Of a DNA stretch of 64,000 nt, positions 51,658 to 60,642 are shown piece by piece. The notes beneath the pieces are model-generated. The model did not search any database. It was given only the letters and a program-made list of their open reading frames with translations, and was not told the origin of the DNA. Every line of letters begins with the position of its first letter. Positions within the stretch are counted from its first letter, which is position 1. The position numbers were made by a program, and so were the translations under genes. Source of the DNA: an uncultured Candidatus Pelagibacter sp. (lineage in GTDB: Bacteria > Pseudomonadota > Alphaproteobacteria > Pelagibacterales > Pelagibacteraceae); NCBI RefSeq assembly GCF_943788075.1, contig NZ_CALSOW010000001.1:169128-233127 (forward strand), in the 5' to 3' direction.

Positions 51658-53192
51658 TGAAAAAAATAAAAACAGCTCTTATTTCTGTATCAGATAAAAA
51701 GAATTTAAAGCCACTTCTTACATCTTTAAAAAAAAATAATATAAAAATTATTAGTTCAGGCGGCACATATAAAGAAATTAAAAAATTAAAATTTCAATGT
51801 TTAGAAGTTTCAGAATTTACTGATTCGCCTGAAATTCTAGAAGGTAGGGTAAAAACTCTTCATCCCAAAATACATGCGGGAATTTTAAACAAAAGAAATA
51901 ACAAAGTTCACTTGAAAAACTTAAAAGATAATAATTTTGAGAATATAGATTTAGTGGTTGTAAACTTTTACCCATTTGAAGAAACATTAAAAAATACAAA
52001 TAATCACAATAAGATAATTGAAAACATTGATGTTGGTGGTCCAACAATGGTCAGATCAGCAGCTAAAAATTATCAGGATGTGACAGTTATTACTTCATCT
52101 AATCAATATGAAGAGCTAATTGATGAATTAAGAGAAAATATAGGCTCTACATCCTTAAGATTTAGAGAAAAATTATCCAGAATTGCCTTCACAGAAACAG
52201 CTTATTATGATTCTGTTATTTCTGATTATTTTAATAAAAAAAATAATATAATTTTTCCAAAAAAGAAAGTTTTTCATACTAATCTTATTGCAACTCCCCG
52301 TTACGGGGAAAACCCACATCAAGAAAGTGGAATATATTCAAAAAATAGTTCTTTAAACCTAAATCAAATTCATGGAAAACAACTAAGTTATAATAATTAT
52401 AATGATATATTTTCAGCTTTAACTATTTCAAAATCGCTTCCAAAAAACATTGGAACCGTCATAGTAAAGCACGCTAATCCATGTGGAGTTTCAATAAATA
52501 CAAATCCTCTTATAAGCTACAAATCTGCTCTTGCTTGTGATCCTATTAGTGCTTTTGGCGGGATTGTATCATGTAATTTTAAAATTAAAAAAAATTTAGC
52601 GTCAGAATTAAATAAATTATTTCTTGAAGTAATTATCGCAAATGGTTTTGATAAAGATGCTCTAAAATTATTAAAGAAGAAAAAAAATTTAAGATTAATT
52701 GATGCTACAAATTATTCTTTTAAAGAAATATTAAGATTTGTATCCTCTAATGAGGAATTATTAATACAAACAGAAGATTTAAAAAAGTTTAGTAAAAAAG
52801 ATTTTAAAATTGTCTCTAAAAAAAAACCAACTTCAAAACAAATGAAAGATCTTATTTTTGCATTTAATATTTGTCGGTACGTAAAATCTAATGCAATAGT
52901 ACTTGCAGCAAATGGCGCAACAGCAGGAATTGGATCTGGCCAACCAAGTCGACTGGATAGCTGTCAAATTGCAATAAATAAAATGAATAAATTTATGAAT
53001 ACAAATAACGAAATCGTTGCTGCATCAGATGCATTTTTTCCATTCGTAGATGGAATTGAAAAATTAGTTCAATCGGGTGTTACGGCAGTTATACAACCCT
53101 CTGGGTCTATTAGAGACAAGGAGATAATTAAATTTGCAAACGAAACTGGAACAATTTTAGTATTTTCTAGAACAAGACATTTTAGGCATTGA
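51657..53192 (+). CDS. purH: Bifunctional AICAR transformylase/IMP cyclohydrolase PurH
   Basis: A 511-residue enzyme for the last two steps of IMP synthesis, using formyl-THF. The N-terminal cyclohydrolase has SVSDKKNLKPLL, SGGTYKEI and EGRVKTLHPKIHAGIL; the transformylase part has TPRYGENPHQE, IVKHANPCGVS (catalytic Lys-His), CDPISAFGGIVS and AASDAFFPFVDGIE, and it ends with the typical FSRTRHFRH. Its 3' end overlaps the convergent pterin dehydratase gene by 11 bases. Confidence 0.97.
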   Translation: MKKIKTALISVSDKKNLKPLLTSLKKNNIKIISSGGTYKEIKKLKFQCLEVSEFTDSPEILEGRVKTLHPKIHAGILNKRNNKVHLKNLKDNNFENIDLVVVNFYPFEETLKNTNNHNKIIENIDVGGPTMVRSAAKNYQDVTVITSSNQYEELIDELRENIGSTSLRFREKLSRIAFTETAYYDSVISDYFNKKNNIIFPKKKVFHTNLIATPRYGENPHQESGIYSKNSSLNLNQIHGKQLSYNNYNDIFSALTISKSLPKNIGTVIVKHANPCGVSINTNPLISYKSALACDPISAFGGIVSCNFKIKKNLASELNKLFLEVIIANGFDKDALKLLKKKKNLRLIDATNYSFKEILRFVSSNEELLIQTEDLKKFSKKDFKIVSKKKPTSKQMKDLIFAFNICRYVKSNAIVLAANGATAGIGSGQPSRLDSCQIAINKMNKFMNTNNEIVAASDAFFPFVDGIEKLVQSGVTAVIQPSGSIRDKEIIKFANETGTILVFSRTRHFRH

Positions 53193-53526
53193 TTAACTGA
53201 TCTATTTTTGCTGCTAAGATAAAGTCATTTTCAGACAATCCCTCTATTGCATGAGTTGTAATTTTAATTTCTGCATATCCCCAGCCAAATGATATGTCTG
53301 GGTGATGCCCCTCATCTTCAGAGATTTTACCAACATGATTAATAAAGCTTTGACTATCTAAAAAGTTTTTAAAATTAAATTTTTTAGATAGAAAAAAAAT
53401 ATCATTATTATTTTTAATAACTTCCCAACCATCTACTTTTTTTTGATATTTGTGTATTTCAGATATATCAAAAGGAATTACCCCACCTTCACAAGGTACA
53501 CATTTTTTTTTTGTTAAATCAGTCAT
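53182..53526 (-). CDS. phhB: 4a-hydroxytetrahydrobiopterin dehydratase (PCD/DCoH)
   Basis: A 114-residue pterin-4a-carbinolamine dehydratase. The active-site motif EDEGHHPDISFGWGYAEIKITTH shows the two histidines and the WG-Y-x-V-x-I-x-x-x-TH pattern, and GLSENDFILAAKID is the usual end. I start at the ATG at 53526 (MTDLTKKKCVPCEGG), not 13 codons earlier. No phenylalanine hydroxylase gene is near, so it may serve another pterin process. It overlaps the end of the upstream fragment. Confidence 0.92.
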   Translation of the reverse strand: MTDLTKKKCVPCEGGVIPFDISEIHKYQKKVDGWEVIKNNNDIFFLSKKFNFKNFLDSQSFINHVGKISEDEGHHPDISFGWGYAEIKITTHAIEGLSENDFILAAKIDQLINA

Positions 53527-53921
53527 TACTATATTGTTTTGTAAATTCTTTTTTACGAAATTCAATCTGATTTATCATCTTTTGATTTATAAATTTAGAA
53601 TTAAAAAATTCTATATCAACATTTTTATAACTTAAATCACCAATGTTTTTTGCATAATTCAACCACTGATTAATTATTAAAAAATCTGATATTGATAAAC
53701 CAGGAATAGAATTGTTGAACTTAATAGTATTAAAATTTTCATTTACTTCGAAATTTTCCTCAATTTTTTTCCAATCGTCATTAAAATTCATAAAATCTTT
53801 ATCTTTTTCGTCAATAATTTTAAATTTTGGAAATATATCATAAAATTCTGAACATCCTCTTTTTATACTAATTTTAACATTTAGTAGAATTTTAAATTTT
53901 GGTTTTAAATCCTCTAAAATT
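53519..53921 (-). pseudogene. Remnant of an unknown gene, start lost
   Basis: An open frame runs from about 53921 to 53519, but the only ATG (53791) is internal and gives 90 residues; upstream codons (KEAKKILEDLKPKFKILLNVKIS...) form coding-like sequence with no start codon after a stop near 53945. So this seems to be the back part of a longer protein. It is charged and helical, and I do not recognise the family. Its last ~30 codons (VDIEFFNSKFINQKMINQIEF) are duplicated 409 bases upstream at 53951-54037. It overlaps the pterin dehydratase start. Confidence 0.55.
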
Positions 53922-54037
53922 TTTTTTGCCTCTTTTAATATATTATCTTACAAATTATTTTTTACAAAATTCAATCTGATTTATCATCTTTTGATTTATG
54001 AATTTAGAATTAAAAAATTCTATATCAAGATTTTTAT
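53542..54037. repeat. 87-base direct repeat pair (53542-53628 and 53951-54037)
   Basis: The two copies differ at five positions over 87 bases and are 409 bases apart in the same orientation. Both encode the end of the same small protein on the minus strand. The repeat does not include any part of the tRNA, so it is not a typical tRNA-phage attachment pair. Confidence 0.9.
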
Positions 54038-54048
54038 TTTTTATCATT
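53951..54048 (-). pseudogene. Duplicated C-terminal fragment of the same unknown gene
   Basis: An ATG at 54044-54046 opens a 30-residue frame, MIKNKNLDIEFFNSKFINQ followed by KMINQIEFCKK and a stop, that matches the end of the neighbouring fragment. At DNA level 53951-54037 equals 53542-53628 except five positions over 87 bases. It lies just downstream of tRNA-Gly. The likely history is a tandem duplication followed by deletion, leaving one end piece and one headless copy. Confidence 0.65.
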
Positions 54049-54060
54049 TAAATCTTAAAA

Positions 54061-54135
54061 TGGAGCGGGCAAAGGGGGTCGAACCCTCGACCTTCTCGTT
54101 GGCAACGAGACGCTCTACCACTGAGCTATGCCCGC
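54061..54135 (-). tRNA. tRNA-Gly (anticodon GCC)
   Basis: The cloverleaf fits: acceptor GCGGGCA/TGCCCGC, D-arm GCTC-GAGC, anticodon stem TCTCG/CGAGA with loop TTGCCAA (anticodon GCC), T-arm GAGGG-TTCGACC-CCCTT, discriminator T and an encoded CCA at the end. It reads GGC and, by wobble, GGU codons for glycine. The sulfotransferase gene ends 37 bases upstream. No other tRNA lies in the window. Confidence 0.97.
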
Positions 54136-54172
54136 TTATTATATAAATTAGAAAATAGTAGCTTTTTTAAAA

Positions 54173-55050
54173 TTAAGCAAGAAACAAATTATATTGCTGA
54201 TATTCAATGTAAGATAATTCTTTTAAATTTTTATTAAAAACTTTATTAAGTTTATTTTTAAGCTCATCATCTAAAATTTTATTCCAATTATTATCTGGTC
54301 CTAAAAAGAAAAATGGAATTTGTTTATTATCTTTTTTTGATTTAATAGACTCTGAAAAACCAAATTTTTTTTCATTGTTTTTAAGCTTATGAAAAGATGT
54401 AGAATTTATAGAATTTTTAATTTTCAATTTACTAATTTTTTCTCTATCTTTTGTTATTTTATTAATAAACTTAATTATTTCTGTAAAAACTACATAAGTT
54501 TTATTCATTAAATCTTCATATTTAATAATTTTCACTGGTATTTCGTTTTGAGATTTCCAAGATTTATAATTATTTTCCCAAGAACTTATAAATTGAAAAT
54601 CACCATATTCTCTTAAATTTTCATAATCATGAATAAATTTTTTTGATTTAGCATCCATGACAATGCGTCTGGATAATCTAACTCATAATGATTTTTTAAA
54701 GAAGTAATTACATTTCTAGGATCTCTAACTATATAAATACATCCAATGGAGTTTTCTTTATTTGTAAATTTCGTCTCATTAATTGATCCAAATACATTGT
54801 GAGTTTTAAAGAATCTTAGTTTTTTATCTTCATTAATTTTTTCTTGGGCTTTTAACCAAAATCTAGTGGTATCAATTGCAACTTGTGACAAATAATTAAA
54901 TCCTTGAAAGTGTTTTTTTTCAGGAAATTGACCAATATTTTTAATTAAATTTTCATTATATATACCGTCTTTAGAATAGTAATAAGCACTAATCAATGTT
55001 CTCAACCAAGTGTTACCACTTTTAGGGTATGATGCTATCCAAAATATCAT
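54173..55050 (-). pseudogene. Sulfotransferase-domain protein, one frameshift
   Basis: Two frames give one sulfotransferase of about 292 residues. The first (55050-54613) contains the PAPS-binding SYPKSGNTWLRTLI at the start and IYIVRDPRNVITSL (3'-phosphate site). The second (from about 54650 to 54173) carries KKFIHDYENLREYGDFQFISSWENNY and KIIKYEDLM with the C-terminal helices. The join needs one extra A in the run at 54638-54644, giving SWMLNQKKFIHDYEN. Substrate is unknown; sulfated surface polysaccharide or lipid is a family-based guess. Confidence 0.87.
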
Positions 55051-55099
55051 ATTAATAAATACTATAGATGATTAATAAATTTTTTGTTATTAATATACA

Positions 55100-55738
55100 A
55101 TGAATGATTTTCCAAAAATAATTCCAGTTTTTCCCTTAAGTAATTTTATTATTTTTCCTAAAACAACTGTTCCATTAAATATTTTTGAACCAAGATATGT
55201 AGATATGATTAATGACAGTATGAAATCAAACAAATTTATTGGGATGATTCAGCCCAAAAAATTAATTGATGAATACACGCCTCCTGTTTTGCACAAAGTT
55301 GGTTGTATGGGAAAAATAACAAGTTTTAAGGAAACAGAGGATGGGAGATATGCAATTGAATTAAAAGGTTTAATTAGATTTAATCTTATCCAAGAAATTA
55401 AATCTAATAAAAAATATAGAGAATATGAAGTTGATTTTAATGATTTTGATTCAGATCTTAATGATAAAAAAGAACAAATTAAATTTTCTGATTTAGAATT
55501 AATTTTTAAAGATCTTAAATCTTTATTTGAAAAGAGAGGCTTTATAATAAATTGGAAAGAACTCGAAAAACAAAGTTTAGATGAAACTATAAATGCTTTA
55601 GCAATGGCCTCGCCATTTTCGCTGGAAGAAAAACAAGTATTATTAGAAGCAGAAAACCTCAAAATGAGAAAAAATAAAATAGCAGAGATTTTGAGTACTT
55701 ATACGTATGATGTTTTTAACAATACAACTCTTCAATAG
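55100..55738 (+). CDS. LON peptidase N-terminal substrate-binding domain protein
   Basis: A 212-residue protein that is only the N-terminal LON domain, with no ATPase or protease part. Landmarks: IIPVFPLSNFIIFPKTTVPLNIFEPRYVDMI, GRIGMIQP-like FIGMIQPK and VGCMGKITSFKETEDGRY, and a final helical part. The stand-alone family is common in alphaproteobacteria and may act in protein quality control. Its start is 49 bases from the divergent sulfotransferase. Confidence 0.93.
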   Translation: MNDFPKIIPVFPLSNFIIFPKTTVPLNIFEPRYVDMINDSMKSNKFIGMIQPKKLIDEYTPPVLHKVGCMGKITSFKETEDGRYAIELKGLIRFNLIQEIKSNKKYREYEVDFNDFDSDLNDKKEQIKFSDLELIFKDLKSLFEKRGFIINWKELEKQSLDETINALAMASPFSLEEKQVLLEAENLKMRKNKIAEILSTYTYDVFNNTTLQ

Positions 55739-55739
55739 A

Positions 55740-56819
55740 TTAAAATAAAATACCTCTATCGGCAATCTTAGTAAACATTTTGTTAATAAATGGGTAATTA
55801 CCAATAATTTTAACAGACTTGCTTAAAAGATCAGATTTCATTTGTCTCTCAAAATTAAAGAACTCATGAATTAGGTCCACTCCACTTGAAAAAATAAAGT
55901 TTTTATGTTTTATTTTTTTTTGGAATTCTGAGTTAACAGAGCCATCTAGTGACAAGCCTAGATCTAACTTTTTCTTAATAATCTCTAAAAGAATTTTAGT
56001 ATCTCTAATAGTCATATTAAAACCTTGGCCCGCCAGAGGATGGACTCTATGCAACAAATCTCCAAATGCTAATATATTTTTATGGTAATAAGATCTTAGG
56101 TTTAATGACTTTAGCTCAAAACTTTCAATTTTTTCTATATTCCTAATTTTATACTTAAAATTTTTATCTTTTATTAATTGTTCAATATATTCTTTTTTTT
56201 GATTTTTAGAATTATGAACAGAATAAACTACAGAAGTTTCTTTATTTGAAATTGGTAAAAAAGCTAAAGGTCCTTTTTTTGTAAAAATTTGAAAAGCTGT
56301 ATCATTTAAAATTTGATCATGTTTTATAATAGTCGTATATGCATAACTATTATATTTTTTAATTATTTTTTTACTAAAATATCGATTAGTAATAAAATTT
56401 GTAGAATCACAATTTATTATAAGTTCGTATTTATCTAAAAAAGATATATTTTTTTGATTTGAAAATTTTGACTTAAAAAATTTATTTTTTGACAAATCTT
56501 TCTCTAATAATTGATACAATTTATTATTCTTTACTATTGAAAAAAGATGATCTTCATTTGCTTTAAAATTTATTAGTCTTTCTTTTTTTAAATTATCAGA
56601 AAAGATTTCTATTCTTTTTAACTTCCAAATAATCTTATCAATATTAATTATATTATTATTAAAAAAATTGATGTTATTCCTTGCGATGCCAATGGTTCTG
56701 GACTCATCTATATTAAAATTTTTTTTATAAAAAAATAGATCAACATTAATTTTAGAGTTAACAAGCGTTTTTGCTAAAGTTAAGGCTGTTAAGCTATTAC
56801 CAAGTATACAAACTGTCAT
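55740..56819 (-). CDS. FAD-dependent hydroxylase of the UbiH/UbiF family
   Basis: A 359-residue flavin monooxygenase, likely adding a hydroxyl group to the ubiquinone ring. It starts MTVCILGNSLTALTLAKTLV (Rossmann-type, with GxxxxG loosened), and carries the second FAD motif AFGDLLHRVHPLAGQGFNMTIRD (family: GDAAHxxxPxxGQG). I start at the ATG at 56819, because the 13 codons before it look like leader sequence. The sequence is more diverged than most UbiH proteins. Stop is one base from the LON gene stop. Confidence 0.85.
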   Translation of the reverse strand: MTVCILGNSLTALTLAKTLVNSKINVDLFFYKKNFNIDESRTIGIARNNINFFNNNIINIDKIIWKLKRIEIFSDNLKKERLINFKANEDHLFSIVKNNKLYQLLEKDLSKNKFFKSKFSNQKNISFLDKYELIINCDSTNFITNRYFSKKIIKKYNSYAYTTIIKHDQILNDTAFQIFTKKGPLAFLPISNKETSVVYSVHNSKNQKKEYIEQLIKDKNFKYKIRNIEKIESFELKSLNLRSYYHKNILAFGDLLHRVHPLAGQGFNMTIRDTKILLEIIKKKLDLGLSLDGSVNSEFQKKIKHKNFIFSSGVDLIHEFFNFERQMKSDLLSKSVKIIGNYPFINKMFTKIADRGILF

Positions 56820-56881
56820 AATATTTTTAATTTTAACAATAAAAATTAGATGATACAAAGTGATTAAATTGATTCATTTAT

Positions 56882-58965
56882 ATGAATATTAAAAAAACTG
56901 CTAATTTACTGCTTAATTTCGCCCTTAAAAGATTGGCAGAAATATTTGGGATTTTGGTTTCTTTAATGGGTGTAATGTTATTTTTAGCCCTGATTACATA
57001 TTCTCCAAATGATCCAAATTTCATTTTTCCTGAAAATACAAAAATTGAAAATTTGATGGGTTTTCAAGGTAGTTTTATATCTGATTTATTCTTTCAGTCA
57101 GTTGGATTAGTGTCTTATTTAATTCCACTTACATTTATAATTACAGGAATTAATATTTTAAAATCAAAAGATTTTTTTTTATTCATTGAAAATAATTTTT
57201 TTACAACTTTATATTTAATATTTGGAGCACTTTTTTTTAATTACTATTATTCTGACTCGTATTCTTTATATATAAATGGTAATAGTGGGTTTGTTGGAGA
57301 ATATCTAAATCAATCATTTCTTGGGCATATTATATCAATTAATGAAAATATTTTTTTTTATATTTTAATTTTAATTACTATAATTTTTTTCTTAATTAGT
57401 ATTAATTTTAATCCAAAGAAATTTTTTGAATTTATTAAAAAAACTTATGCTTTTATTAATAAAAAAAATACCAAAAATTATACAGATAGAAGTGAAATAA
57501 TTAATGAATACATTCCACAAGATGAGATTAAAAACCTTATTCAAGAAGATCTCCCTTTTATTAAAAGTGAAAATAAATCTGAGACAAAGATAAAATTTAA
57601 ACTTCCAAGTCTTGATTTATTAAAAATCCCAACAAAAAAAGAAAGGGAGAATTTTGAAAAAAATGAAACTCATGATCCAGAATTTTTAGAAAAAATACTA
57701 ATGGATTTTGGAGTTAGTGGAAATATAAAAAAAGTTAGTCATGGTCCTGTGGTTACTCTTAATGAATTTGAACCTGCGGCTGGAGTAAAAGTTTCTAAAA
57801 TAATAAATCTATCGGATGACATAGCAAGAAATACAAGCTCAGAATCTGCGAGAATAGCTACAATTCCTGGGAGCAATACTGTTGGGATTGAGCTTCCAAA
57901 CAACATAAGAGAAAATGTTTATTTGAGTGAAATTTTAGCTAATGCAGACTTCAAGAAAAAAGAAATTAAATTACCTATAGCACTTGGTAAAAATATTTCT
58001 GGCAAACCAGTTGTTGGTGATTTAGCTTCTATGCCTCATCTTCTTATTGCTGGAACTACAGGTTCTGGAAAATCAGTTTGTATTAATACAATTATTTTAT
58101 CTCTTCTTTATCGACATACGCCAGAAAAATGTAAATTTATTTTGATTGACCCTAAGATGCTTGAATTATCAACTTATGAAGGAATTCCACATTTACTCTG
58201 TCCAGTAATTACTGAAGCTAAAAAAGCAGCCTCAGTTCTAGGTTGGGTGGTTAAAGAAATGGAGAGCAGATATAGATTAATGACAAAAGAGGGTGTGAGG
58301 AATATAGATGGCTATAATACAAACACAAACTTCCAATGCCTTATATAGTGGTTGTGGTTGATGAGATGTCTGACCTGATGCTAGTTGCAGGTAAAGAAAT
58401 AGAAAATTATATTCAAAAATTATCTCAAATGGCTCGAGCAGCTGGTATTCATATAATAATGGCAACTCAAAGACCAAGCGTTGATGTTATTACTGGTACT
58501 ATTAAAGCTAATTTTCCTACAAGAATATCTTTTCAAGTTACTTCAAAAATAGATAGTAGAACTATTCTTGGAGAACAAGGAGCTGAACAGTTGTTGGGTA
58601 AGGGGGATATGCTTTACATGTCATCGGCTAATAAAATAGTAAGAATACATGCGCCCTTTGTGTCTGATGATGAAATTGAAAAAGTTAATAAATCTCTAAG
58701 AACTCAAGCAGAACCAGATTATATAGATGAAATATTAAATTTTGCTGATGAGAAAGAAATTGGTGATAACCAAAGTCAAGGGGATAAAGATGAACTGTAT
58801 TCGCAAGCATTAGATATTATTAGATCAGAAGGGAAAGCCTCAACATCATTTTTACAAAGAAAACTTCAGATTGGTTACAATCGTGCAGCAAGAATTATTG
58901 ATATGATGGAAGCTGATGGAGTTGTAAGTAAAGCAAATCATGTTGGTAAAAGAGATGTGCTTTAA
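56882..58965 (+). pseudogene. ftsK: DNA translocase FtsK, one frameshift
   Basis: A roughly 694-residue DNA pump for chromosome segregation at division. The first frame has four N-terminal helices, then the motor start (GPVVTLNEFEPAAGVKVSKI, Walker A GTTGSGKSV and FKFILIDPKMLEL-like CKFILIDPKMLELS). It ends 11 codons after GYN at 58348; the second frame restores [14 protein letters not shown] (Walker B), [12 protein letters not shown] and the gamma domain ([22 protein letters not shown]). Adding one A to 58321-58323 rejoins them as [15 protein letters not shown]. It lacks the long linker of E. coli FtsK. Confidence 0.95.
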
Positions 58966-59510
58966 TGTTTAAACACTTTCTATTTTCTATTTTTTTAATT
59001 TTAATATCCAATGTACAAGCAAGCAATAAGGATAAAATATTAGAAAATTTGCAAAATACCAAAAACTTAAATTTTGATTTTGAACAAAATATTAATGGAA
59101 AAGTAGAAATTGGAAATTGCACGATTCAGTATCCAAAAAAAATATTTTGTAAATATCAGAAAAATAATAAAATATTAGTTTCTAATGGCAAATCATTAGT
59201 AATTAAAACCCTTACTAGTTTTTATAGATATCCTTTAAATAAAACATCACTTAACTTAATATTGGATAAAAATTTTTTAATTCAAAAAATAGAAAATTTG
59301 AAAGAAAAAAAATTAGGTGAAACGTTTATAAATTTTGAAATCGTAGAAGAAGAGAATGAAATAAATATATTTTTTGATAATGAGAACTTTGATTTAGTTG
59401 GGTGGCAAACAAAAGATATCTATCAAAATGTAAATGTTACTTATCTTTCCTCAATTAAAAAAAATCACAAAGTTGATAAAGATTTATTTAAACTGCCTGC
59501 CCAAAACTAA
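58965..59510 (+). CDS. lolA: Outer-membrane lipoprotein carrier LolA
   Basis: A 181-residue periplasmic chaperone with a signal peptide (cleavage near VQAS) and the LolA layout: LNFDFEQNINGKVEIGNCTIQYPKKIFCKYQ, VSNGKSLVIKTL, YRYPLNKTSLNLIL and the end IYQNVNVTYLSSI. LolA carries lipoproteins from LolCDE to the outer membrane. It overlaps ftsK by one base, and its stop overlaps the convergent GNAT gene by four. Confidence 0.92.
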   Translation: MFKHFLFSIFLILISNVQASNKDKILENLQNTKNLNFDFEQNINGKVEIGNCTIQYPKKIFCKYQKNNKILVSNGKSLVIKTLTSFYRYPLNKTSLNLILDKNFLIQKIENLKEKKLGETFINFEIVEEENEINIFFDNENFDLVGWQTKDIYQNVNVTYLSSIKKNHKVDKDLFKLPAQN

Positions 59511-60010
59511 ATTTTTATAGTTTCGGTTTTAAATATTTTCATACCTCTAGCTATATAATTATTTAGAGCATTTTTGTGATCTAAAGAACATGTGTGAACC
59601 CAAACTCTATCAATACCTCTATTAAAAGATTTTTGGATTGCTTGAGATAATAAATAAGATCCCAGCTTTTTATTTTGGAATTCTTCTAATAATCCAAAAT
59701 AAGCAATCTCAACTTCTCTTTTTTCACCATGAAATATCAGTTCAAAGAAACCAGCTAAATCATCTTTAAATTTAAATACATATGTTTTAACATTTTGATT
59801 AGAAGCATAATCTATCCATTGAGCTTCTGTCCAAACTAATCGGTCAATCCATTTATGATTTTTTCCAATATTTTTATAAAAAAATTTATTTAACTGAAAA
59901 TTAATTGGTTCTAACAAATTTAAAGAATAATCTCCATTAGGTTTAATTACTTCTTTCAGATTTTGAATTGAATTTATTTCTAAATAATTTCTTTGAACCT
60001 CTTGTGTCAC
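59507..60010 (-). CDS. GNAT family N-acetyltransferase
   Basis: A 167-residue GNAT. Motif A, the acetyl-CoA loop, is LLEEFQNKKLGSYLLSQAI, with VWVHTCSLDHKNALNNYIARGMKIFKTE as the downstream helix and end. The EFEL-type beta strand AGFFELIFHGEKREVEIAYFG precedes. Acceptor unknown. It is the last gene of the hisB-H-A-F-E-HIT unit, overlapping the HIT stop by four bases. Confidence 0.9.
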   Translation of the reverse strand: MTQEVQRNYLEINSIQNLKEVIKPNGDYSLNLLEPINFQLNKFFYKNIGKNHKWIDRLVWTEAQWIDYASNQNVKTYVFKFKDDLAGFFELIFHGEKREVEIAYFGLLEEFQNKKLGSYLLSQAIQKSFNRGIDRVWVHTCSLDHKNALNNYIARGMKIFKTETIKI

Positions 60011-60372
60011 TCAACCATTTTTCCAATTTTTTCACCTCCAAATAAATGAAAGTGCAAGTGTGGAACCTCTTGACCACCATCATCACTTATATTGGTGAGT
60101 GCTCTATAGCCTTTACCTACTTCTGTTGAAATACATAGCTTTTTAGCAACTATATTTATACCTTTAATCAACCCAACTATCTCCTCAGAAGTAGCATTTG
60201 AACTAAAATCATCCAGATCAACGTATTTTCCTTTTGGGATTACCAAGGCATGAATTTTTTTTTGAGGATTAATATCATGAAAAGATAAAACAAAGTCATC
60301 TTCATAAATTTTATTACAAGGTATCTCTTTTCTTAAAATCTTTGCAAAGATATTGCTATCATCATAACTCAT
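60007..60372 (-). CDS. HIT family nucleotide-binding hydrolase (HinT)
   Basis: A 121-residue histidine-triad protein. The triad is HLHFHLF (family HxHxHxx) near the C-terminus, with NIFAKILRKEIPCNKIYEDDFVLSFHDINPQ typical at the start and ALVIPKGKYVDLDDF. These enzymes hydrolyse purine nucleoside phosphoramidates or adenylated intermediates. Commonly placed with hisE in alphaproteobacteria, here overlapping its stop by four bases. Confidence 0.95.
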   Translation of the reverse strand: MSYDDSNIFAKILRKEIPCNKIYEDDFVLSFHDINPQKKIHALVIPKGKYVDLDDFSSNATSEEIVGLIKGINIVAKKLCISTEVGKGYRALTNISDDGGQEVPHLHFHLFGGEKIGKMVE

Positions 60373-60641
60373 TTTTTTCTTTTTTCTAATTCTTGCATAA
60401 CTTCTTCAATTTTTACATCATTGGCTTCTAAGTACATCAACAAATGATAAAAAACATCTGCAGCTTCGTGTATTTTATTTGTATCTTCTTCAATGGCTTC
60501 AATTAATTCATCAACTTCTTCTAAAACTTTTGCTTTACAAAGTACTTTGTCTGTAAGTAACTTATTTGTGTAAGATCCTTCTTTAGGAACTGATTTTCTT
60601 TCTCTAGCAAGATTTATTAAATTTTCTAATGTACTAAGCAT
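60369..60641 (-). CDS. hisE: Phosphoribosyl-ATP pyrophosphatase HisE
   Basis: A 90-residue MazG-type all-helical pyrophosphatase for the second step of histidine synthesis. The KVLEEVDELIEAIEE and HEAADVFYHLLMYLEAN motifs carry the metal-binding acidic residues (ExxE and ExxD). It lies one base after hisF. A separate HisE, not fused to HisI, matches alphaproteobacteria. Confidence 0.94.
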   Translation of the reverse strand: MLSTLENLINLARERKSVPKEGSYTNKLLTDKVLCKAKVLEEVDELIEAIEEDTNKIHEAADVFYHLLMYLEANDVKIEEVMQELEKRKK

Positions 60642-60642
60642 A

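Noticed and set aside
53542-54037. Direct repeats next to a tRNA as an att site of a mobile element
   Set aside because: Neither copy contains tRNA sequence, there is no integrase, and the repeats code for the end of the same protein.
18235-58965. Programmed ribosomal or transcriptional slippage as the cause of the frameshifts
   Set aside because: The runs are short (3-7 bases), the direction differs between genes, no slippery heptamer or stimulating structure is seen, and the genes are unrelated.
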